From Corynebacterium halotolerans YIM 70093 = DSM 44683 (GTDB taxonomy: Bacteria; Actinomycetota; Actinomycetes; Mycobacteriales; Mycobacteriaceae): a stretch of 64,000 nucleotides of DNA. Both the position numbers and the translations under genes were made by a program. The stretch spans positions 1,530,075 to 1,594,074 of the forward strand of contig NC_020302.1 in NCBI RefSeq assembly GCF_000341345.1, in the 5' to 3' direction. The notes below the pieces were generated by a model. It was not told where the DNA came from. It did no database searches and saw only the letters and a program-made list of their open reading frames with translations. This document shows positions 17,778-26,769 of the stretch, one piece after another (position 1 is the stretch's first letter; every line of letters starts with the position of its first letter).

Positions 17778-18830
17778 CTACCGGTCCTCGTGGGTCCAGT
17801 CGTTGACGGTGCCCACGTACTCCTCGATGAGGTCCTCGAGGGTGATCACGCCGAGGAGTTCGCCGCGGTCGCGGACCTGGGCCATGTGGGCGAAGCGGCG
17901 GTGCAGTTTGCGCAGCGCCTCGTCCATGCTGCCGGCACCGTCGACGATGGTCAGCGGGCGGATCTCGGAGCGGGGGATGACCTCGTCGCCGGTGGCGGTG
18001 GCCAGGCGGTCGAGGACGTCCTTGACGTGGAGGTAGCCGAGGAAGGCGCCGTCGCGGCCGACGACCGGGAAGCGGGAGTAGCCCGTCTCGACGACCGCCG
18101 CCTCCAGGTCTCCGACGGTGGGGCCGCGGCGGCCGAAGTCCAGGGAGCGGACCTTCTCGAGCGGGATCATGACCTCCTTGAGGCTGCGCTGCTCGGAGCG
18201 CAGGGCCTTGGCCAGGCGGGCGTGCTCCTCGGCGTCGAGCAGCCCCTCGTCGCGGGACTCCTTGATCATCGTCGCCAGCTGCGCCTGGTCCACGGTGGAG
18301 TCGAGCTCGTCCTTCTGCTCGATGCCGAAGGCGCGCAGCGTCAGGCGCGCGATCCAGTTCATGAACTCGATCAGCGGGCGGGTGATGCGCACCCACCAGA
18401 GCATTGCCGGGGTCAGCCACATCGCCAGGGTCTCGGGGCCGGCGATGGCGATGTTCTTGGGCACCATCTCGCCGAAGAGGATGTGCAGGAACGTGATCAA
18501 GCTCAGGGCGATGACGAAGGCGATGGGGTGCAGCAGGTTCTCCGGCACCCCGAGCGCCAGGAAGGGGCCCTCGATGAAGTGGGCGACCGCCGGTTCGGCG
18601 ACCTTGCCCAGGATCAGCGAGGCGATGGTGATGCCGAACTGGGCGCCGGCGAGCATGATGGACAGGTGCTCGGTGGCGTGGAGGACCTTCCGGGCCGCCG
18701 GCCTGCCCTGCGCGATCAGGGACTCGATGCGGTCGCGGCGCGAGGAGATCAGCGCGAACTCGCTGGCGACGAAGAAGGCGTTGGCCGCGAGCAGGGCGAC
18801 GATCAGGAGGATCGTGGTGAAGATGTTCAC
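17778..18830 (-). CDS. CNNM/CBS-domain membrane protein (hemolysin C family), second copy
   Basis: A 350-residue protein: an N-terminal CNNM transmembrane domain with four hydrophobic stretches (residues 1-190) and a pair of CBS domains (about 205-335; ending ITLEDLIEEYVGTVNDW). CNNM proteins are linked to magnesium or cobalt export. The usual C-terminal CorC/HlyC domain is missing, unlike the neighbouring copy. The GTG start overlaps the upstream stop (GTGA). Confidence 0.88.
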   Translation of the reverse strand: MNIFTTILLIVALLAANAFFVASEFALISSRRDRIESLIAQGRPAARKVLHATEHLSIMLAGAQFGITIASLILGKVAEPAVAHFIEGPFLALGVPENLLHPIAFVIALSLITFLHILFGEMVPKNIAIAGPETLAMWLTPAMLWWVRITRPLIEFMNWIARLTLRAFGIEQKDELDSTVDQAQLATMIKESRDEGLLDAEEHARLAKALRSEQRSLKEVMIPLEKVRSLDFGRRGPTVGDLEAAVVETGYSRFPVVGRDGAFLGYLHVKDVLDRLATATGDEVIPRSEIRPLTIVDGAGSMDEALRKLHRRFAHMAQVRDRGELLGVITLEDLIEEYVGTVNDWTHEDR

Positions 18831-20209
18831 TGCTGGTAGGCCTCGGCTTCCTCGTCGGTGATCGGGGTCAGCGTCGCCTTGTCGATGCGGCGGTCCTCCA
18901 TCACGGTCACGCGGGCGACCCAGCGCCCGCCGATGCCGGTCTCGAACTCGGCGCGGCCGGGGGAATCCGCCTGCGGGAGCAGGACGATGTCGCCGACCGC
19001 GGGCACCTTGCCCATGGCGGACATGATCAGCCCGCCCAGGGTCTCGTACGGCCCGTCGGGGGCGGTGTAGCCGATGTGCTTGTCGAGGTCGTCGACGCGC
19101 ACCAGGCCGGCGACCTCCCAGGAGGAGCCGAACTGCTGGAAGTCGCGCTCGGCGTCGGCGTCGTCGTGCTCGTCGTAGACCTCGCCGAGGATCTCCTCGA
19201 CGACGTCTTCGATGGTGACCAGCCCGGCGGTGCCACCGTACTCGTCGGCGATGAGCACGACCTGGGAGCCGGCCGAGCGCACGGCGTTGAGCACGGCGTC
19301 GCCGTCGAGGGTGTCCGGCAGCACCGGCACCTTCTTGGCCAGCGGCCCCAGGGTGGTGGTGGAACGGTCCTGACGCGGCACCGAGAAGGCGTCTTTGACG
19401 TGGACCACGCCGAGGGTGTCGTCCAGGTCGCCGTCGACGACGGGGAAGCGGGAGTGGCCGGTCTCCAGGGCGAGTGCGATGAGGTCGTCGACGGTGTCGT
19501 CCGCGCCGAGTGAGTCGATCGTCGAGCGCGGGGTCATGAACTCCCCGGCGGTGGCGTCGCCGAACTGCAGGGAGCGGTCGATGACCTTCGCGGTGTCCAC
19601 GTCGAGGCCGCCGGATTCCGCGGAGTTGCGCACCAGGGAGCCCAGTTCCTGCGCGGAGCGGGCGGAGGCGAGCTCATCCGCGGGTTCGATGCCGAGCTTG
19701 CGGACGACGAAGTTCGCCGAGCGGTTCATGGCGTTGATGAACCACCTGAAGACCACGTTGAAGGCGTGGACCGGGTGGACCACCACGCGGGCGGTCTGCA
19801 GGGGCAGGGTGATCGCCATGTTCTTGGGCACCAGCTCGCCGAAGACCATTGACAGGAACGTCGCGACGATCAGGGCGAGGACCAGGGCGACCGCGCCGGA
19901 GGCGGAGGCCGGCAGGCCCACCAGCTCCAGGGCCGGGGTGAAGAACCGGGCGAGCACCGGCTCCGCGAGGAAGCCGGTGGCCAGGGTGGTCACGGTGATG
20001 CCCAGCTGGGCGCCGGAGAGCACGAAGGAGAGATTCTGATGGTCCCTCTGCACCGCCAGGGCGCTCCTGTCGCCCCGGTCCTTGACGTGGTTGTCCACGG
20101 TGGACCGTTCCATGCCGGTCAACGCGAACTCGATGGCCACGAACAGGCCCGTCGAGCCCGTCAACGCGACGAAGCCGAGCAGTGCGAGGATGCTTATGAG
20201 TATGTCCAT
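18827..20209 (-). CDS. CNNM/CBS/CorC_HlyC membrane protein, first copy
   Basis: A 460-residue member of the same family as its downstream neighbour, with a CNNM domain (GATFLSMVFGELVPKNMAI-type core), two CBS domains (HSRFPVVDGDLDDTLGVVHVKDAF; GLVTIEDVVEEILGEVYDE) and a C-terminal CorC_HlyC domain (about 370-450, GGRWVARVTVMEDRRI). The two genes are tandem and coupled, a common arrangement in actinobacteria. A role in divalent-cation homeostasis is inferred from the family. Confidence 0.9.
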   Translation of the reverse strand: MDILISILALLGFVALTGSTGLFVAIEFALTGMERSTVDNHVKDRGDRSALAVQRDHQNLSFVLSGAQLGITVTTLATGFLAEPVLARFFTPALELVGLPASASGAVALVLALIVATFLSMVFGELVPKNMAITLPLQTARVVVHPVHAFNVVFRWFINAMNRSANFVVRKLGIEPADELASARSAQELGSLVRNSAESGGLDVDTAKVIDRSLQFGDATAGEFMTPRSTIDSLGADDTVDDLIALALETGHSRFPVVDGDLDDTLGVVHVKDAFSVPRQDRSTTTLGPLAKKVPVLPDTLDGDAVLNAVRSAGSQVVLIADEYGGTAGLVTIEDVVEEILGEVYDEHDDADAERDFQQFGSSWEVAGLVRVDDLDKHIGYTAPDGPYETLGGLIMSAMGKVPAVGDIVLLPQADSPGRAEFETGIGGRWVARVTVMEDRRIDKATLTPITDEEAEAYQQ

Positions 20210-20254
20210 TAGAATCGGCCCGCGTCACGGGGCCGGGGAATCAACTTTCTGCGT

Positions 20255-21616
20255 CTAGGACTGGCTGCGACGTCCGCCTGCCGAACGCCGGTTGCCCCGT
20301 CCCGGGTTTCCGTGGCCGCCACGGCCACCCTGACCGCTCTGGCCACTGCGACCCTTCTGACCGCCGCGGGAGCCACGGGATCCGCGCTGCTGGCGGCCCT
20401 GCGGGGACTGCGGGGTCTTCGACTGGGAGCCGGGAGGGGCGATCGGGATGCCCGAGGGCACCCGTGCCCCCGTGATTTTAGCCAAGGAACCGCTGTCCGG
20501 GGTGACGGAGACCTCCTCGGCGTCCACACCGGCCTTGCGCATCAGCTGCTGGACCTCCTTGCGCTGGTCGTCCATCACGAGCGTGACGACGGTGCCCTCG
20601 GTGCCGGCGCGGGCGGTGCGCCCGGCGCGGTGCAGGTAGGCCTTGTGCTCGGCGGGCGGGTCAACGTGGACGACGAGCGAGACGTCGTCGATGTCGATGC
20701 CGCGGGCGGCGATGTCGGTGGCCACGAGCACCGGCACGGAACCGTCGGTGAAGCCGGCCAGCGCGTTGGTGCGGGTGGTCTGGCCCTTGTCGCCGTGCAG
20801 GCCGAGGGCGTTGACGCCCACGCGGCGCAGCTTCTTGACCTGGCGGTCCACGCCGTGCTTGGTGCGCATGAACATGATGGTCTTACCCTCGCGGGCGCCG
20901 ATGCGCAGGACGATCTCGTTGCGGGCATCGCGGTCGCCGACGAGCAGCCGGTAGTGGGTCATCGTGTCGACGCTCGCCTCCACCGGGGCGGTCGAGTGCG
21001 TGACCGGGTCGGTGAGGTAGCGGTCGACGAGTTTCTGCACGTCACCGTCGAGGGTGGCGGAGAACAACAGGCGCTGGCCGTTTTTCGGGGTCTTGTCGAG
21101 CAGGCGGCGGACCTGGGGGAGAAAGCCCATGTCGGCCATGTGGTCGGCCTCGTCGAGGGCGGTGACCGCGACGTCGTCGAAGGAGAGCTTGCCCTGATCC
21201 ACGAGGTCCTGGGCGCGGCCCGGGGTGGCCACCAGCAGGTCGACGGGTGCGGCCAGCGACCGGATGTGGCGGTTGATGTTCACGCCGCCGACGACATCGA
21301 GGGTGCGCAGGCCCACCGCGGCGGCCGCCGGGTCGAGGCGCTCGCGCACCTGGGCAGCGAGCTCACGGGTGGGCACGAGCACCAGGCCACGCGGGCGGCC
21401 GGGTTTCGACGCCCCGGACTCGGCCAGGCGGGTGAGCATCGGCAGGCCGAAGGTGAAGGTCTTGCCGGAGCCGGTCGGGCCGCGCCCGAGGACGTCGCGG
21501 CCGGCGAGTGCGTCCGGGATGGCGGCGGCCTGGATGGGGAAGGGCTCGGTGATGCCCTCGCGCTGGAGCTCACGCACGATGGGAATGGGCAGGCCGAGAT
21601 CCTTGAAGGTTGTCAT
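20255..21616 (-). CDS. DEAD-box RNA helicase
   Basis: A 453-residue helicase: Q-motif region (TFKDLGLPIPIVRELQREGI), Walker A GPTGSGKT, DEAD at VTALDEADHMADMG, motif III LLFSATLDG and motif VI HRAGRTARAG. The last 70 residues are a low-complexity Gly/Gln/Ser/Arg tail (QRGSRGSRGGQKG...) that likely binds RNA. Family members unwind structured RNA in ribosome assembly or decay. The start ATG at 21616 is preceded by a -10 at the leaderless distance and no Shine-Dalgarno; the longer frame to 21700 is not supported. Confidence 0.9.
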   Translation of the reverse strand: MTTFKDLGLPIPIVRELQREGITEPFPIQAAAIPDALAGRDVLGRGPTGSGKTFTFGLPMLTRLAESGASKPGRPRGLVLVPTRELAAQVRERLDPAAAAVGLRTLDVVGGVNINRHIRSLAAPVDLLVATPGRAQDLVDQGKLSFDDVAVTALDEADHMADMGFLPQVRRLLDKTPKNGQRLLFSATLDGDVQKLVDRYLTDPVTHSTAPVEASVDTMTHYRLLVGDRDARNEIVLRIGAREGKTIMFMRTKHGVDRQVKKLRRVGVNALGLHGDKGQTTRTNALAGFTDGSVPVLVATDIAARGIDIDDVSLVVHVDPPAEHKAYLHRAGRTARAGTEGTVVTLVMDDQRKEVQQLMRKAGVDAEEVSVTPDSGSLAKITGARVPSGIPIAPPGSQSKTPQSPQGRQQRGSRGSRGGQKGRSGQSGQGGRGGHGNPGRGNRRSAGGRRSQS

Positions 21617-21623
21617 TGGGGGA

Positions 21624-21629
21624 AGTGTA
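21624..21629 (-). promoter_or_regulatory. Leaderless -10 (TACACT) of the DEAD helicase gene
   Basis: TACACT, then 7 bases (TCCCCCA), then ATG on the minus strand. Confidence 0.55.
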
Positions 21630-21728
21630 GTCCCTTGCCCGTGAAAGTCCGTGGTCGCCATGGTTGCGGCTGGTGGCCACCGACGCCCGTCCGAGCCCAC
21701 CCCTTATGCCGGGGACTGGCCCTCCGGC

Positions 21729-22073
21729 TCATCCCGGGTCCCGTTGTCCTCGGCCGGTGACGCGCCGAACAGGCGGTCCACCCAGGTACCGGAGAGAGAC
21801 CAGTGCGGCAATGGATGCGGTGATCGCCCCGCTGAGCAGTGACGGCCAGTGCCCGTCGAGCAGCGGCGGGGCCACGATCGCCGCCACCGAGATGGTGCAG
21901 GTCCACGGCAGCAGCCAGGAGGGGCGACGGGTGCGGAACACTACTGCCCACACCGCGAGCCCGGCCAGGATGACCCAGCCGACGGTTGGGCCGTGGCGCC
22001 CGGAGTGCCCGGTGAGCTCCTGCCCGGCACCGAGGACAAACAGGGCGGCGGTGGCGGAGTCCACGTCTCGCAC
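21729..22073 (-). CDS. Small membrane protein, unknown function
   Basis: Predicted 114-residue protein from GTG 22073 (RDVDSATAALFVLGAG). It has three hydrophobic segments (VGWVILAGLAVWAVVF; LPWTCTISVAAIVAPPLL; SLLSGAITASIAALVSL) and a basic C-terminus. I do not recognise a family. The frame is open further upstream, but that part reads like a shadow. It sits alone between the helicase and gnd. Confidence 0.5.
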   Translation of the reverse strand: MRDVDSATAALFVLGAGQELTGHSGRHGPTVGWVILAGLAVWAVVFRTRRPSWLLPWTCTISVAAIVAPPLLDGHWPSLLSGAITASIAALVSLRYLGGPPVRRVTGRGQRDPG

Positions 22074-22127
22074 GGTGCCCGTACACTTTCTGCGCCACGG
22101 GCGCGTACCGCCGGTGAACGACGCTCC

Positions 22128-22159
22128 GCCCCTGCCGCTTGATTCGGTGCGGCAGGGGC
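22128..22159 (-). terminator. Hairpin downstream of gnd
   Basis: An 11-base-pair perfect GC-rich inverted repeat (GCCCCTGCCGC / GCGGCAGGGGC) with a 10-base loop, 30 bases past the gnd stop. There is no T-run, as is common in actinobacterial terminators. Confidence 0.6.
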
Positions 22160-22189
22160 GGGCGTCGGTGAGCGGGAGGCCCGGGAGGC

Positions 22190-23644
22190 CTAGGACGGGA
22201 TCTCGGTGCGGTCGCCGGACCACAGGGTGTGGAAGGCGCCCGGCTTGTCCACGCGCTCGTAGGTGTGGGCGCCGAAGAAGTCGCGCTGGCCCTGGATCAG
22301 GGCGGCGGGCAGGCGCTCGGCGCGCAGCGAGTCGTAGTAGGACAGCGAGGAGGCGAAGACCGGGACCGGCAGGCCCAGCTGGGTGGCCAGGATGACCACC
22401 CGGCGCCAGGAGTCGACCAGATCGCCCATCTCACCCTTGAAGTAGGGGTCGAGCAGCAGGGACTCGACACCCGGGTTGGTGTCGTAGGCCTCCTTGATGC
22501 GGTCGAGGAACTTCGCGCGGATGATGCAGCCGCCGCGCCAGATGGTGGCCAGGTCGCGCGGATCGATGTCCCAGTTGTTCTCGTCGGAGCCGGCCTTGAT
22601 CTCGTCGAAGCCCTGGGCGTAGGCCACCAGCTTGGAGGCGTAGAGGGCGCGGCGGACGTCCTCGACGAACTGTCCACGGTCGACGCCGAGGGCCTCCAGG
22701 GTGGTCAGTTCGCCGCCGGGCAGGTTGCCGATGGTGGCGTTGCGCTGTTCGCGGGCCCCGGACAGGCCGCGGGCGAAGACGGCCTCGCCGATGCCGGTGA
22801 CGGGGATGCCCAGGTCGAGGGCGGCCTTGACGGTCCAGCGTCCGGTGCCCTTCTGGCCGGCGGCGTCGACGATGACGTCGATGAGCGGCTTGCCGGTCTC
22901 GGCGTCGACCTGGGAGAGCACCTCGGCGGTGATCTCGATGAGGTAGGAGTCCAGGTCGCCTTCGTTCCAGTTCTTGAAGACCTCGGCGATCTCGGCCGGT
23001 TCCATGCCGGCGGCGTAGCGCAGCAGCTGGTAGGCCTCGCCGATGACCTGCATGTCGGCGTACTCGATGCCGTTGTGGACCATCTTGACGAAGTGGCCGG
23101 CGCCGTCCGGGCCGATGTGGGTCACGCACGGCACGCCGTCGACCTCGGCGGCGATGGACTCGAGCAGCGGGCCGAGGGACTCGTACGACTCGGCAGGACC
23201 ACCCGGCATGATGGACGGGCCGTTGAGCGCGCCCTCCTCGCCGCCGGAGATGCCGGCGCCGACGAAGTGGATTCCCTTGGCGGACATCTCGGCCTCGCGG
23301 CGGATGGTGTCGGTGTAGAGGGCGTTGCCGCCGTCGATGATGATGTCGCCCTCGTCCATCTCGTTGGCCAGCTCGTTGATCACCGCGTCGGTGGCGGGGC
23401 CGGCCTTGACCATGATGATCGCCCGGCGGGGGCGCTCGAGGGTGGCGACGAAGTCCTTGACGGTCTTCGAGGGGAGGAAGTTGCCGGTCGTGCCGAAGTC
23501 GCTGATGAGTTGGTCGGTGCGGGCCGTGCTGCGGTTGTAGACGGCGACCGTGTGGCCGTTGCGGGCGAAGTTGCGGGCGAGGTTGGAGCCCATGACGGCC
23601 AGTCCAACCACACCGATCTGCGCGAGGGAATCAGGTTTGCTCAT
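22190..23644 (-). CDS. gnd: 6-phosphogluconate dehydrogenase (decarboxylating)
   Basis: A 484-residue full-length enzyme of the oxidative pentose phosphate pathway, converting 6-phosphogluconate and NADP+ to ribulose 5-phosphate, CO2 and NADPH in the cytosol. The Rossmann motif GLAVMGSNLARN with NRS (NADP preference) opens the protein; GISGGEEGA and the catalytic Lys in HFVKMVHNGIEY follow; the C-terminus has FGAHTYERVD. The ATG has a leaderless -10 rather than a Shine-Dalgarno. The divergent thioesterase gene begins 89 bases away, as in other corynebacteria. Confidence 0.97.
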   Translation of the reverse strand: MSKPDSLAQIGVVGLAVMGSNLARNFARNGHTVAVYNRSTARTDQLISDFGTTGNFLPSKTVKDFVATLERPRRAIIMVKAGPATDAVINELANEMDEGDIIIDGGNALYTDTIRREAEMSAKGIHFVGAGISGGEEGALNGPSIMPGGPAESYESLGPLLESIAAEVDGVPCVTHIGPDGAGHFVKMVHNGIEYADMQVIGEAYQLLRYAAGMEPAEIAEVFKNWNEGDLDSYLIEITAEVLSQVDAETGKPLIDVIVDAAGQKGTGRWTVKAALDLGIPVTGIGEAVFARGLSGAREQRNATIGNLPGGELTTLEALGVDRGQFVEDVRRALYASKLVAYAQGFDEIKAGSDENNWDIDPRDLATIWRGGCIIRAKFLDRIKEAYDTNPGVESLLLDPYFKGEMGDLVDSWRRVVILATQLGLPVPVFASSLSYYDSLRAERLPAALIQGQRDFFGAHTYERVDKPGAFHTLWSGDRTEIPS

Positions 23645-23652
23645 GTGTTCTG

Positions 23653-23658
23653 AGTCTA
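23653..23658 (-). promoter_or_regulatory. Leaderless -10 (TAGACT) of gnd
   Basis: TAGACT, 8 bases, then ATG on the minus strand, with no Shine-Dalgarno. Confidence 0.55.
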
Positions 23659-23719
23659 CGCGGGCGCGCGGGAGGTTGTCAGCGGAAATGCCGAAAAGAT
23701 CATATCATTTGGGCGGCGG

Positions 23720-23725
23720 TACCCT
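23720..23725 (+). promoter_or_regulatory. Leaderless -10 (TACCCT) of the thioesterase gene
   Basis: TACCCT, 7 bases (CAGCCCC), then ATG 23733. This fixes the start in an otherwise longer open frame. Confidence 0.6.
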
Positions 23726-23732
23726 CAGCCCC

Positions 23733-24173
23733 ATGGAACTGATGGACCTGATCACCCGCGCGGCCTCCTCGGAGCAGGGCCTCGACGCCGCCGGCCTCGC
23801 CGACTTCAACGCCGCCAACACCGGCCTCGACGCACACCTGGGCATCCGCTACACCCACCTCGCCGCCGACCGCGTGACCGCCGAACTCCCCGTCACCGAG
23901 CAGCTCCTGCAACCGGTCGGACTGGTCAACGGGGGAGTGTACTGCTCCCTGGCCGAATCCCTCGGCTCCATGGCCGGGGTGGCCGCCGCGGGAGGCCGGC
24001 CGGTCGTCGGGGTCAACAACAACACCGACTTCATCGCCTCCGTGCGTGCCGGGATCATCGAGGCGGAGGCCACCCCCGTTCAGGTCGGCCGCCGCACCCA
24101 GATCTGGCAGATCCGCATGACCCACCGCGGCAAGCTCGTCGCCCGCTCGACACTGCGGACCATGGTGCTCTAG
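23733..24173 (+). CDS. PaaI-family hotdog thioesterase
   Basis: A 146-residue hotdog-fold acyl-CoA thioesterase of the PaaI/YdiI type. The motif QPVGLVNGGVYCSLAESLGSMAG carries the Asn-Gly-Gly and the Glu on the central helix used for hydrolysis, and VVGVNNNTDFIASVRAG forms the next strand. Substrates in this family are short or aromatic acyl-CoAs (for example DHNA-CoA); the exact one is unknown. It is divergent from gnd and leaderless. Confidence 0.88.
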   Translation: MELMDLITRAASSEQGLDAAGLADFNAANTGLDAHLGIRYTHLAADRVTAELPVTEQLLQPVGLVNGGVYCSLAESLGSMAGVAAAGGRPVVGVNNNTDFIASVRAGIIEAEATPVQVGRRTQIWQIRMTHRGKLVARSTLRTMVL

Positions 24174-24289
24174 TCCGCCACGGGCACTTCACGGGCCTCG
24201 ACAGCCGCGTCGCCGCGCACCCGTGCCACGAAGGCGAGGCGGGCGGAAACTCGTCGGGGTGCATTTTCCCACGACAGGTGACATGTCAT
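24170..24289 (-). pseudogene. Possible 3' gene fragment (RVSARLAFVARVRG...)
   Basis: A 39-residue open frame on the minus strand ends VRGDAAVEAREVPVAD and overlaps the thioesterase stop. Its GC-rich 3' half has coding-like third-position bias, while the 90 bases upstream do not, so it looks like the surviving tail of a lost gene. The tail resembles the VEAREV end of the adjacent reductase (same strand). Function not recognised. Confidence 0.25.
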
Positions 24290-24352
24290 GCTTCTCGGAA
24301 CAGGCATTATGCACCCGCCGGATTCAGGAAATACACCTCCCGGACAAGACAG

Positions 24353-25564
24353 CTACACCTCACGGGCCTCGACACGCATCCCACCCGCACGCAACCGCGC
24401 CAGGTACGGCCCGCCCAGCCCCGTGGCGGGCGTGAGCACCCCGGCACGCTCAGGAAGCGCCTCAACGTCACGGACCAGGGTGAGCGCGGCCTGCGCCAGC
24501 ATCATCGCGGTCACCTCGTAACCCGGGTCCCCCTGCGCGGAGACCGTGCACTCGAACACCCGCCCGTCAACGGTCTTCCCACGGTGGACCACGGTGAACC
24601 GCCCGTTACGGCGGGCCTCCTCGTCCGGCCCCTCGCCCGGCTCCGGGATCCAGCGCGAGAGCAGCGGACGCAGGCGCTTGTTCCGGATGGCCTTGAACAG
24701 CGCCGCGGTCGCCACGCCCAGAGCGTAGGCCTTCAGCCGACCTGCCCACCCCGGGCCCGTCGCCCAGCCCTCCTTGTAGATCAGACGCTCACCCCAGGCA
24801 TGCCCCAACAGCGAATTCGACCGCCGTACCACGCGGGTGTTGTACATCGCCATGAAGAACGGACCGGACCACCCACGCTCGCCGAGGTCACGGATCTCGA
24901 AGTCCTTCTCCAGGCCCTCGATACGCGGCTCCTCCTCCGGCACCGGCGACAGCGTGTACGGATGATGCAGGATCCGCCCCTTCGCCCGGGAACTACGCGC
25001 CTCCGCCGAAACCGCCCGCATCGAATCGACCGTGCCACCGGACAGACCACCCTTCAGGTCCGTGACGAGCATGGTCACCTCTTCAAACGGCGTGCCCGCC
25101 GCCGCGTGGAGGGCGAACATCCCCATGTCCGAGGGCACCGAGTCAAAGCCACAGGAATGCACGATGCGCGCCCCCGTCCGCTCTGCGACGTCGTGGTGGG
25201 CGTCGACGGAATCCCGCACGAACAACGCCTCACCCGCCAGATCCACGTAGTGCGTGCCCGCCGCGGCACACAACCCCACCAACGGCTCACCGAGCCGGGT
25301 ATAGGGCCCCACGCACGAGATGACCACGCGCGTGCGCTCCACCATCGCCCGCAGCTGCCCCTCATCCTTCGCATCCGCGGCAATAACCGGCCAATCCACC
25401 CCCAACTCGTCCCGGAGGGCCGCCAGGCGCGCCGGGCTACGGCCGGACAAGGCGACCGCGGCGTCGGGATGGTGCTCGGCCAGGTAGGCGGCGGTGAGCC
25501 GGCCGATAAAGCCGGTGGCGCCGTGGACGGTGATGTCGGTGATGTCAATGTCACGTTCGGTCAT
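24353..25564 (-). CDS. Saccharopine dehydrogenase-like trans-acting enoyl reductase
   Basis: A 403-residue NAD(P)-binding protein: ITVHGATGFIGRLTAAYLAEHH Rossmann start, VVISCVGPYTRLGEPLVGLCAAAGTHYVDLAGE, and HSCGFDSVPSDMG. This is the actinobacterial family around M. tuberculosis Rv2449c/Rv2953, in which Rv2953 is a trans-acting enoyl reductase for phthiocerol and phenolphthiocerol lipids. Here a role in lipid modification is only inferred. It is not a lysine-pathway enzyme. A leaderless -10 precedes the ATG. CorA lies 30 bases upstream on the same strand. Confidence 0.85.
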   Translation of the reverse strand: MTERDIDITDITVHGATGFIGRLTAAYLAEHHPDAAVALSGRSPARLAALRDELGVDWPVIAADAKDEGQLRAMVERTRVVISCVGPYTRLGEPLVGLCAAAGTHYVDLAGEALFVRDSVDAHHDVAERTGARIVHSCGFDSVPSDMGMFALHAAAGTPFEEVTMLVTDLKGGLSGGTVDSMRAVSAEARSSRAKGRILHHPYTLSPVPEEEPRIEGLEKDFEIRDLGERGWSGPFFMAMYNTRVVRRSNSLLGHAWGERLIYKEGWATGPGWAGRLKAYALGVATAALFKAIRNKRLRPLLSRWIPEPGEGPDEEARRNGRFTVVHRGKTVDGRVFECTVSAQGDPGYEVTAMMLAQAALTLVRDVEALPERAGVLTPATGLGGPYLARLRAGGMRVEAREV

Positions 25565-25572
25565 GGAGCCTC

Positions 25573-25578
25573 ACCGTA
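25573..25578 (-). promoter_or_regulatory. Leaderless -10 (TACGGT) of the reductase gene
   Basis: TACGGT, 8 bases, then ATG 25564 on the minus strand. The spacer contains GAGG, so weak Shine-Dalgarno use is not excluded. Confidence 0.45.
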
Positions 25579-25594
25579 CCGGCAGACGGAGTGG

Positions 25595-26683
25595 CTAGAG
25601 CCAGTTCTTGCGGCGGAACCACCACCACAGCAAGCCGACGATGAGCACGATGACACCGAGGACGACGTAATAGCCGTACTCCCAGTGCAACTCCGGCATG
25701 TGATCGAAGTTCATGCCGTAGATACCCGCGATCAGCGTCGGCGCCGCGGCCATGCCCACCACCGCCGAGATGGTGCGCATGTCCGAGTTCTGCTGCAGAG
25801 TGATCTTCGCGACCGACGCGTCAATCAGCGAGGACAGACGCTCGTCGAAACCCGCGACCTGGTCGGCGGCGATACTGCCGTTGTCCATGACATCACGGAA
25901 GTAGGAGCGCAACTGCTTGCCCAGCAGATCCTTGTTGTCCGTGGTCAGCGACCTCAATGCGGGCACCAGGGGAGCGATCGCATGCCGCATCTCCAGGATC
26001 TCCCGCTTGAGCGTGTAGATCTGCTCAATGTTGAACCGCGAGCCCGGGGTGAAGACCTCCTCCTCCAGGCGGTCGACCTCCTCCGAGAGCAGCGTGCTGA
26101 TCCGCCCGTACTCCTCCACGAGATGATCCGCGACCGCCCACACCATCGCCGAGGGGCCCATCGCACACAGCTCCGGATCCTCCTCCAACCGGAGATCAAG
26201 CCGGGGCAGGACCGTGCCGTGCCGGATGGTGATGATGAAATCCGGCCCCAGCACCATCTGCACCTCACCCGTCTCGATGATCTGCCGGGTGTTGGACACC
26301 GTCTCCTTGTCCGCATACGTCACCGAACGCACGACGATGAACAACTGATCGTCGTAGCGCTCCACCTTCGGCCGCTGATGGGCGGAGACGACGTCCTCCA
26401 CGATCAGCTCGTGGATGCCGAACTGCGCGGCGATCTTCTGCATCTGATCCTCATCCGGACCCTGCAGCCCCAACCACACGAAACCCTCGCCACGCCCCGA
26501 GGTCTCCGCCAGCGCCGAACCCGGCGTGAACTCACCCGGCAGCCGACGACCGCCGACGAACACCCGGCAGTGGTCGATGGCGCGTTCCACCGGGACGCGC
26601 AGCCGACCCGGGGGACGACCGGTGGAACGGACAGCGGGACGCCGACCCAGCGGGAGACGGGCGCGCTCGAAGGGCGTCGGCAT
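25595..26683 (-). CDS. corA: CorA-family magnesium/cobalt channel
   Basis: A 362-residue CorA channel that lets Mg2+ (or Co2+/Ni2+) into the cell. The cytoplasmic N-terminal domain and long stalk helix are followed by two C-terminal membrane helices separated by the signature loop YGMNFDHMPE, and the protein ends with the basic WWWFRRKNWL. The ATG at 26683 is chosen because AGAGAGG lies 11 bases upstream; an ATG at 26704 is possible but has no signal. The methyltransferase gene is divergent. Confidence 0.92.
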   Translation of the reverse strand: MPTPFERARLPLGRRPAVRSTGRPPGRLRVPVERAIDHCRVFVGGRRLPGEFTPGSALAETSGRGEGFVWLGLQGPDEDQMQKIAAQFGIHELIVEDVVSAHQRPKVERYDDQLFIVVRSVTYADKETVSNTRQIIETGEVQMVLGPDFIITIRHGTVLPRLDLRLEEDPELCAMGPSAMVWAVADHLVEEYGRISTLLSEEVDRLEEEVFTPGSRFNIEQIYTLKREILEMRHAIAPLVPALRSLTTDNKDLLGKQLRSYFRDVMDNGSIAADQVAGFDERLSSLIDASVAKITLQQNSDMRTISAVVGMAAAPTLIAGIYGMNFDHMPELHWEYGYYVVLGVIVLIVGLLWWWFRRKNWL

Positions 26684-26757
26684 CGGCGCGACCACCTCTC
26701 TCATTGACTCGGCACAGGGGCTTGAGAACGCCCCCAAGCATAACCACCGCCTACTCC

Positions 26758-26763
26758 TATACT
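26758..26763 (+). promoter_or_regulatory. Leaderless -10 (TATACT) of the methyltransferase gene
   Basis: TATACT, 6 bases (GGTCCC), then ATG 26770. This is the best-matching -10 hexamer among the leaderless candidates. Confidence 0.6.
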
Positions 26764-26769
26764 GGTCCC

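Noticed and set aside
17778-20209. Two CNNM genes as a hemolysin system
   Set aside because: The hemolysin name is historical. CNNM/CBS proteins are cation-homeostasis proteins, and the tandem arrangement is ordinary in actinobacteria.
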